From assembly GCF_902806685.2 (NCBI RefSeq), contig NC_048545.1, forward strand, positions 13,291,926 through 13,355,925: a stretch of DNA of 64,000 nucleotides, read 5' to 3'. This stretch comes from Maniola hyperantus (taxonomy: Eukaryota; Arthropoda; Insecta; Lepidoptera; Nymphalidae). Position 1 is the stretch's first letter. Each line of letters opens with the position of its first letter. The notes below the pieces were generated by a model that saw only the letters and a list, made by a program, of their open reading frames with translations, made no database searches and had not been told where the DNA came from. Below, piece by piece: positions 58,660-64,000 of this stretch. A program made the translations under genes and the position numbers.

Positions 58660-59180
58660 GTAAGTGTTCTGTAACACTCCAAACCTCCATCCGCTCATTA
58701 TTCATGTCCAAGGTGCAAATAGCCCTAATGATTGCGATAGGAGACGGCATTTCAAGAAGAAGAATAACACTCCAAAAATTTATGGACTCTTCATTTTAGA
58801 TCACTATCCACTGCTGGATATGTCATTCCGAGAACGCTTTAGTACACACGGTCCTTCCGCATCCACAACCACTTTCTCCCGCTCAATAAACCGACAATCT
58901 TCTTCAGGTCCAATATGTCAGTACAGGGTCTTTACTTCTACATAACTACGACTATCTATTTGACACACCTATAAACTAACTCGTCAGCTTTCTTATATTT
59001 TGGGCTAAATCTGTACTTAACGCCAAGCCCTTATCGATATTGTAGTCAAAGAACTACATCTTAAATGGTAAAAACCTGCAATGAAATCTAATTTCCACGA
59101 CATCAATTTGCGCGGAAACTTTTCCACAAAACCATTGGATTTCATTACTTATCGTACCTAATGCTTGTTGTTGTTTTCAG

Positions 59181-59207
59181 TGGAGCGGCAGTGGGGGAGC
59201 TCCCATC
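59181..59207 (+). CDS. Coding microexon 3 (27 nt), probable cassette exon in CUB1
   Basis: A strong pyrimidine tract and TTTTCAG end at 59180; a consensus donor (GTGAGT) starts at 59208. Between them are 27 bases. With the flanking split codons they read D-GAAVGELP-S, changing one Glu (skipped form) into ten residues, a net gain of nine. Phase is 2 on both sides, so inclusion and skipping both keep the frame: exon 2 joins exon 4 either as ...PPE-CMHEY or as ...PPD-GAAVGELPS-CMHEY. The insert falls in the loop between the FDL strand and the third cysteine of CUB1, a surface loop in CUB folds. The splice signals and frame preservation support a real exon; alternative use is inferred. Confidence 0.6.
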
Positions 59208-59532
59208 GTGAGTATTGCTTTCTCTATTTTTTCCAATAAATACAAAAGGGAGGCAAGTATGTTTTGGTGGCAATAGTTTGCGAAATGGGTCGAGCAGTTT
59301 GTGGAAACCTTGACTCCGACAATGCGTACCTTATTTATTCACGACAATATCTCGAATTTATGTCTATCTGGAAAATATACTTCGCTGGCATTTCATTTTC
59401 ATTTTCATTTTCATTATAAAAAATATTTTTGGTTTATCGATCTTAGGATCGGAAGCGATTAAAATTCATGTAATCCTAGAAAATAATGTCTCCATTTTCT
59501 GAAATAGGGGATATCTTAGTAAGCCATATTAT

Positions 59533-59738
59533 TAATACTTCCATACTATAAATGCGAAAGTGTGCCTGTTTATCTGTCTGGTTTTTTTGCTAAGCTTTCA
59601 AGGCCCATCCGTTTAACCAAATAAAATAAAATTTGTTGCAGCGATAGTTTACGTCCCGGGGTAAATTTGGTCCCGGAAAATAAAAGAGTTCCCACGGAAT
59701 TTAATAAAAGCTTGCACTAAATTGCGGGCATCACCTAC
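59533..59738 (+). mobile_element. Helitron-like H1 element in the intron before CUB1 exon 4, decayed
   Basis: ATAAATGCGAAAGTGTGCCTG at the left and TTGCGGGCATCACCTAC at the right mark an H1 copy with mutated ends (CTAG to CTAC). It lies between the microexon and exon 4. Confidence 0.5.
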
Positions 59739-59879
59739 TTGCTACAGAAAAAGGTTGCATCTTACCTTGAAGATGGACACATACTAATTTTATACGGAAA
59801 ATCAAAGGGATTTTTAAAAACCTAACTCCACACGGACGAAGACTTGCGATGATTCATCAGTGAGTTTATCCACTAAAAC

Positions 59880-60110
59880 TGCGGTAAAGCTCACACGTCG
59901 AGCGTGGGTCTCCTCTCAAAATAAGAAGGTCACAATCCGCCACGCTGGTCATGACTGATTGTCAGACTCCACATACCTTTGAAAACATTATGGAGAGCTC
60001 TCAGGCACGCAGGTTTCCTCACGATTGCTTAAAACGCACATAACTCCAAAAAGTTCGACCGAAATTGAACCATTCCGAAAAGTCTCAACGACTAGGCTAA
60101 TACTTACCGC
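59880..60110 (-). mobile_element. SINE (S1) remnant just upstream of CUB1 exon 4
   Basis: GTGGGTCTCCTCTCAAAAT, CCACGCTGGTCATG, GGCACGCAGGTTTCCTCACG and AACTCCAAAAAGTTCGACC follow S1 order on the minus strand. It ends about 60 bases before the exon at 60171. Confidence 0.55.
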
Positions 60111-60170
60111 TTTTTCCGATAGATCTTTGAAATTAATTAATGTCATCTGACTGTGCTTGTTCCGGGGCAG

Positions 60171-60382
60171 GTGCATGCACGAGTACATGGACATCTACTC
60201 GGAGATGGTGTCGCTGGAGCCGGGCGAGCTGGTCAACTCCGCGTTCGGCGGCCGCTACTGCGGACCCATCCCGCCGCGCCGCCGCGTGTCGCTCAATCGC
60301 GCGGTGGCGCTCGCGTTCTTTACCGACCATACCTACACGCCGCCTTTACTTTTCACGGGAACCTATCGCTTTATCAACGCTT
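60171..60382 (+). CDS. Coding exon 4: second half of CUB1
   Basis: The acceptor is GGGGCAG ending at 60170, and the donor GTAAGT starts at 60383. The exon encodes CMHEYMDIYSE and on to RFINA plus one base, residues about 98-167 with the microexon included. C98 and C127 (in GGRYCGP) form the second CUB disulphide pair. The E-Y-M-D-I-Y motif after the third cysteine is in the place where CUB domains carry acidic residues for calcium binding (D104 here). The segment ALAFFTDH...FTGTYRFI has the alternating pattern of the last CUB strands, with the final aromatic residues of the fold. Third positions are strongly G/C. Phase in is 2, phase out is 1. Confidence 0.88.
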
Positions 60383-60683
60383 GTAAGTATACAAGTAGTA
60401 CTTATTTAAAAAAAAAAAACCTGAAAAAAAACTAATTTTATAATGACGCCATAATTACAGCCGCCATATTGTTCTTTGGTTCAAAAATATATTGATCAAA
60501 ACGTCGAAATCGTATTTGTAGTGGATGAGCACGGGCACGGTACCGGTCGCCGTGCCTTGCAAAAGCTGACATAAATTAGAAAGAAGAAAGAATCTGAACG
60601 TTTATTTCTTAAATTGTATCATACATGTATCACATCTTATGGCACGGTAGCAGTGCCGTCATCGATTGCATGTGAAAAATACT

Positions 60684-61112
60684 TTTAGGGTTCCGTACCT
60701 CAAAAAGAAAAAAAGACCCCTTATACTCACATCGTTATCTGTCTGTCGTGTCTGTCAATAAACCTACAGGGTATTTCCCGTTGACTTAGAATCATGAAAT
60801 TTGGCAGGTAGGTAGTTCTTATAGCTAACATTTGGGGAAAAATCTGAAAACCGTGAATATGTGTTTAAATCACACAAAAAAAAATTAATACTGGACATAA
60901 CTAAAAATTAGTACTTATTTTCAATCATCGGTGTAAGATGACTATATCAAGTGGGGTATCATATGAAATGTCTTCACCTGTGCATTCTAAAACAGATTTT
61001 TATTTATTTTTATGTATCATAGTTTTAGAATTATCGTGCAAAATGTTGAAATAATACGACTGTAGTACGGAACCCTCGTTGCGCGAGCCTGACTCGCACT
61101 TGGCTGGTTTTT
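60684..61112 (-). mobile_element. GGTTCCGTAC-type repeat (family G), full length
   Basis: On the + strand it runs from TAGGGTTCCGTACCTC through ACTTAGAATCATGAAATTTG and CAAGTGGGGTATCATATGAA to CGAGCCTGACTCGCACTTGG and a T run, about 430 bp. Copies with the same order lie at 19028, 23847, 27833, 10611 and 55345. It is a dispersed repeat common in Lepidoptera; I cannot assign its class. It lies in the intron between exons 4 and 5. Confidence 0.6.
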
Positions 61113-61310
61113 TTCGTTTGGGGAGAAGGAAAATCCTCACGGATACCTCAGTGATTTGGAGATGCTGCCCAACGGGTTAAAAACCTCCTGCCCTCCTTCG
61201 TTCTATCTTTCAGGTAATATCTAGGTATTTCATCTGAAAGTTGCTATTTTGTTTCTGCCTATCCCATTCGTCCTTAATTATTTTGTGTGAAAAGCGGCTT
61301 CTGTTCTCAG

Positions 61311-61518
61311 CGGAGTTCGAAGTGGGAACTCCAGTGCCGAACACGCTATGCTCGTACGTGATCGAGGCGAGCAAGCGCAAGACGGGGCTGCTGCTGTCGC
61401 CGACCTACCCCGGCGTGTACCCCAAGGACATCGTGTGCAACTACATGTTCAAGGGCCAGGCCGGCCAGCGCATCCGCCTCGAGTTCCGAGACTTCGACCT
61501 GTTTTTCGGCGGGCCGCA
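61311..61518 (+). CDS. Coding exon 5: first half of CUB2
   Basis: The acceptor is TTCTCAG ending at 61310, and the donor GTAAGT starts at 61519. The exon completes Ser168 and runs to Pro236 plus two bases. It holds the clearest CUB signature in the window: SPTYPGVYPKDIVCNY, the S-P-x-Y-P...Y-P...C-x-Y pattern, then RIRLEFRDFDLFFGGP with the LEF-x-x-FDL strand. C181 and C210 are the first disulphide pair of CUB2. Splitting each CUB domain after FDL mirrors the exon 2/4 boundary, so the two domains share intron positions, as expected from domain duplication. Confidence 0.9.
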
Positions 61519-61555
61519 GTAAGTTACGAGTCTTTTAGTCAAATACAAAATACTG

Positions 61556-61724
61556 AATATTTTTTTAAGAATATTAGCCAAGTTTATCATGATGACTACT
61601 ATTCCCCTTTCCCTTCCAACTAAGCGTACAGCATATGCTATGATAGGGCAACGGGTGGGGTTTAAACCGGCAACCTTTCAGATTTCAGTTCGCTCCTTTA
61701 ACCGTTGAGCTATTGAGGTTCTTA
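61556..61724 (-). mobile_element. tRNA-derived SINE (S2) in the CUB2 intron
   Basis: AAGAATATTAGCCAAG, CTTCCAACTAAGCGTACAG and GAGCTATTGAGGTTC in S2 order on the minus strand, about 40 bases after the exon-5 donor. Confidence 0.62.
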
Positions 61725-62277
61725 ATATATTTGTAGTGTGTAGATAGTGTCTGCTCCATCCGTTTTTCTCCACGCAAACTGTTATGAAAAGTAAAAAAAC
61801 AAAATCAACGACATTTGTAGATAACTATTTTAACCGACTTCCAAAAAGGAGGTGGTTCTCAATTGGGCCCGATTTTTTTCTTGAACTGCTTGCTAATCGG
61901 GCAAAGGCTGAGTATCAAAAAGTTGATAGACACGTCAAGCTATTCAGTGTTACTAACGTAAACGTTGTAGGCTTGTTGTAGCGCACAACATAGCAACAAA
62001 TAAAATAAAAAATAATAATAAAATCAGTTATTTTACCAGATACAAAATCATATTTTTGTTAGTATTGACACGTAGGTTGACATTGACACCTTAAAACTAA
62101 TTATTATAAAATTCTTACTAAAACAATACTGTGCACCTGTTTTCCGAACTAGTAGAAACTGTGTCTCGGAAAACAGGGCCTCCAGCTCGGTGAGTACAAA
62201 GCTAACTACATACTAACTAACATACTAACTAAACTAAAGAGCTAAAGAAAATATTATGTGCGTGGAAGTCCATGTTA

Positions 62278-62345
62278 TCTGTGTGTGTGTGTGTGTTTGT
62301 GTGTGCGTGAATGCGTGTGTGTGGGGGTGTAAGTGAATGAGCACG
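62278..62345. repeat. GT microsatellite in the CUB2 intron
   Basis: Imperfect (GT)n starting CTGTGTGTGTGTGTGTGTTT, between exons 5 and 6. Confidence 0.8.
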
Positions 62346-62870
62346 TATAAGTGTGCATATGTGAGTGTCTTTGTATATGTTTGTGTACAATTGGGGTTAC
62401 ACTAGAATATCCAAAAGTTTTTCAGTATCCTAGTAAGTTTGTTTCAGAAGCCATTCCTGAAGAGAAAATGCGGGCACTTTTCCCAAATTTTAATTCTGGT
62501 AACCGGAGTCCAATTTGTAGCAGTACGTACAGCCAGAATACAATAAATACAACAAGCAACAATTGCAATATGATAATTACCAGTTCCATCCTAACTGCTA
62601 ACCCTGTTCATCATCCGATTAGCTTGCTAAGCAATAAATTCAAGTGCAACTCTCGGCGATCTCTATGAACTCGCTGAACCGCGTGACAAGTGCATCTGAA
62701 ATCCGACAGTCAAGTAGCTCGAAATTGCGCATGGATAGCGCGCGTGCTACATGACGTAATTTGCGCATCGAAACCCGCTGATACTTACAGGCACATATAT
62801 AGGCAAACGCGGCGCTGCTAGGTTCACAGGCCAAAAGGATTATCGATGACTGTACTTGTTTGATTCACAG

Positions 62871-63079
62871 CTGCCCATTCGACTGGGTGCGCGTGTACGA
62901 CGGGCCCGACAACTCGTCGGCAGTCATCGGCACGTACTGCGGCCAGCAGCGCAACCTGGTGCTGTACTCCAGCGACGAGCGCCTGCTGGTCACCTTCTAC
63001 ACGCTGCCGCGCGCGGCCAACACGCAGAACCGCGGGTTCAAGGGTATCTTCGAGTTTTCAGAGAGTTTTGTTAAGTTAG
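62871..63079 (+). CDS. Coding exon 6: second half of CUB2
   Basis: The acceptor is ATTCACAG ending at 62870; the donor GTGAGT starts at 63080. The exon completes His237 and encodes CPFDWVRVYDGPDNSSAVIG, then TYCGQQ and a C-terminal strand with GFKGIFEFSE. C238 and C260 are the second disulphide pair. The D-W-V-R-V-Y-D-G-P motif is the conserved CUB stretch that includes calcium-binding acidic residues. An N-glycosylation sequon lies at N251-S-S. Phase in is 2 and out is 1, the same as exon 4. The reading frame stays open into the intron to a stop near 63135, but the consensus donor and the following CUB3 exon make the splice at 63080 the better choice. Confidence 0.9.
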
Positions 63080-63863
63080 GTGAGTTTTTGTACCCTAAGG
63101 ACATGTGTCACAACCGCCAGATAAACTTTATGTAACGCATTTTCTCATTTTGAAAGATTCCAAAAACAAAAACTGTCGTAACGTTTTTATTGGTTAGATA
63201 AATATCTGGAAGTTGTTTGCAGCGTAAAGCGTATTTGTCAGAGTTCAACCACCACCAATTAATGTATATATATTTCTGCAAAATAAATAAATTATATTGT
63301 ATTGTACCAACGTACTCCAGTACTGTACTGTACTGCCAGAGACGTAGCCACCAATGATACTCAGACTAAAGAGGTCGACTGAAGGAGTTGAGCGCTGAAA
63401 AAGTTTATTGCTGCCAATGAATGATGAAAATATCTTGCTTACACAATGACATCTTATATTATTTTGGGTAGGTTACTACTCAAATTACAAAGAATTCAGT
63501 TCTTACCATCGATATCAATAAATGACAAGATATGGTCAAGCGAACAAAATTTTTCACGGTTTAGGAACCAAATAAATTAGCGCCATCTCTTAGATACTAA
63601 TGAACGACCCGTTTGAAATCCAGACGTCACTGAGGTTGCATTGGTCGGTGTCATTTTGTTTGTTCAATAACCCTGTCCATACGAAGTAATATATAAGTCA
63701 ATGGTTCTTACCAATACTCTTTTCTTTATATCTTACATTCCCTATTTTACGCAGAGTGCGTATTTGCTTTTCTGAGCCCAAATTTGAGCCCTTAAGTTTT
63801 ATTAGATTTTTTTATATATTTATGCATTAATAAAAAAGTTAAGTACTTTAATTTTAATTTCAG
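63080..63863. other. Intron between CUB2 and CUB3
   Basis: A plain AT-rich intron. A TGTACTGTACTGTAC-like short repeat occurs near 63320. Nothing else is seen. Confidence 0.6.
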
Positions 63864-64000
63864 ATTTTATAAGTAAACATGACGCCGAGCACATCAGGGG
63901 TTCGGAGTGCGATCAGAAAATACTTAGTAAAAAGGAATCTACAGGATTCGTTTACCATCCAAATTATCCATTCCCCTATATACCAAAAGTTGTTTGTAGG
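63864..64000 (+). CDS. Coding exon 7 (cut by window edge): start of CUB3
   Basis: The acceptor is TTAATTTCAG ending at 63863. The exon completes Asp307 and stays open to the last base (residue 352). It reads FISKHDAEHIRGSECDQ... followed by GFVYHPNYPFPYIPKVVC, again the CUB pattern HPNYP...P...C, with C322 and C351 as the first disulphide pair of a third CUB domain. Third positions here are AT-rich, unlike exons 2-6, but the protein pattern is clear. The remainder of CUB3, any fourth CUB and the membrane anchor are outside the window. Confidence 0.85.

Larger units (their letters stand above)
5220..64000 (+). other. Whole gene: SOL-1-like multi-CUB receptor auxiliary protein, 3' incomplete
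   Basis: This is the span of the one confident gene. Seven coding exons (5228-5315, 58485-58659, 59181-59207, 60171-60382, 61311-61518, 62871-63079, 63864-64000+) have AG acceptors and GT donors and join without a stop into 352 codons with the microexon, 343 without. The predicted order is signal peptide (1 to about 29), CUB1 (about 31-167), CUB2 (about 181-306) and the start of CUB3 (from C322). A SOL-1-like protein would be a cell-surface auxiliary subunit of ionotropic glutamate receptors; the family has four CUB domains and a C-terminal membrane segment, so the missing part should lie beyond the window. The SOL-1 name rests on overall resemblance from memory; Neto or another CUB protein is possible. 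Coding exons use GC-rich third positions, unlike the AT-rich introns. Confidence 0.8.

Noticed and set aside
58481..58750. Minus-strand ORF opposite CUB1
   Set aside because: It is the shadow of the CUB1 exon; the + strand frame has CUB motifs and correct splice sites.
60133..60330. Arg/Ala-rich ORFs on both strands near CUB1 exon 4
   Set aside because: They are GC-rich shadows of the true frame that reads CMHEYMDIYSE.
1..64000. CRISPR array, bacterial operon or viral genome
   Set aside because: No regularly spaced direct repeats and no dense gene array; spliceosomal introns and lepidopteran repeats show an animal nuclear genome.

Overview
The window looks like a piece of a lepidopteran (moth or butterfly) nuclear genome. 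It is AT-rich, carries long introns, and is crowded with interspersed repeats of types I recognise from Lepidoptera: short Helitron-like elements ending in CTAG, tRNA-headed SINEs, TA-flanked foldback MITEs and a truncated RTE-type retrotransposon. The GC-rich protein-coding exons stand out sharply from this background. There is no bacterial, phage or organellar gene structure and no CRISPR array.

The one well-supported gene lies on the + strand and runs off the right edge. Its first coding exon (5228-5315) encodes a start methionine and a signal peptide. The next coding exon that fits begins 53 kb later at 58485. Exons at 58485-58659, 59181-59207 (a 27-nt microexon), 60171-60382, 61311-61518, 62871-63079 and 63864-64000+ join with consistent phases. 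They give an open frame of 352 codons so far: signal peptide, two complete CUB domains and the start of a third. The best match I can name from memory is the insect suppressor of lurcher protein 1 (SOL-1) family, multi-CUB auxiliary proteins of AMPA/kainate-type glutamate receptors; Neto and other CUB proteins are alternatives. The 27-nt microexon can be included or skipped without changing frame.

Two weaker coding signals exist. Positions 4544-4617 look like the last coding exon of an upstream + strand gene, with a splice acceptor, a stop and an AATAAA signal 20 bases after the stop. Positions about 22801-22950, inside the giant intron, are a GC-rich stretch encoding a single transmembrane helix and ending in a stop; it could be an orphan or alternative terminal exon.

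Everything else (1-4.5 kb, the 5.3-58.5 kb intron and the shorter introns) is non-coding as far as I can see. By region: 1-4.5 kb has degenerate Helitron-like pieces, a TIR MITE, a CA repeat and a SINE; 5.4-6 kb is a tandem duplication; 6.5-10 kb holds several hairpins and MITEs; 11-19 kb is rich in Helitron-like copies; 20.9 and 54.9 kb are GC-rich inverted islands; 26.7-34.4 kb holds three copies of a TACAGGG-ended element; 35-40 kb has SINEs; 41.5-42.3 kb is a 5'-truncated RTE copy with an 11-bp target-site duplication; 46-53 kb has more MITEs, SINEs and nested repeats; 53.9-54.3 kb is a hairpin with arms of about 150 bp; 57-63 kb has repeats between the CUB exons. Several of these elements retain clean insertion junctions, so the intron appears to have grown by repeated transposition.
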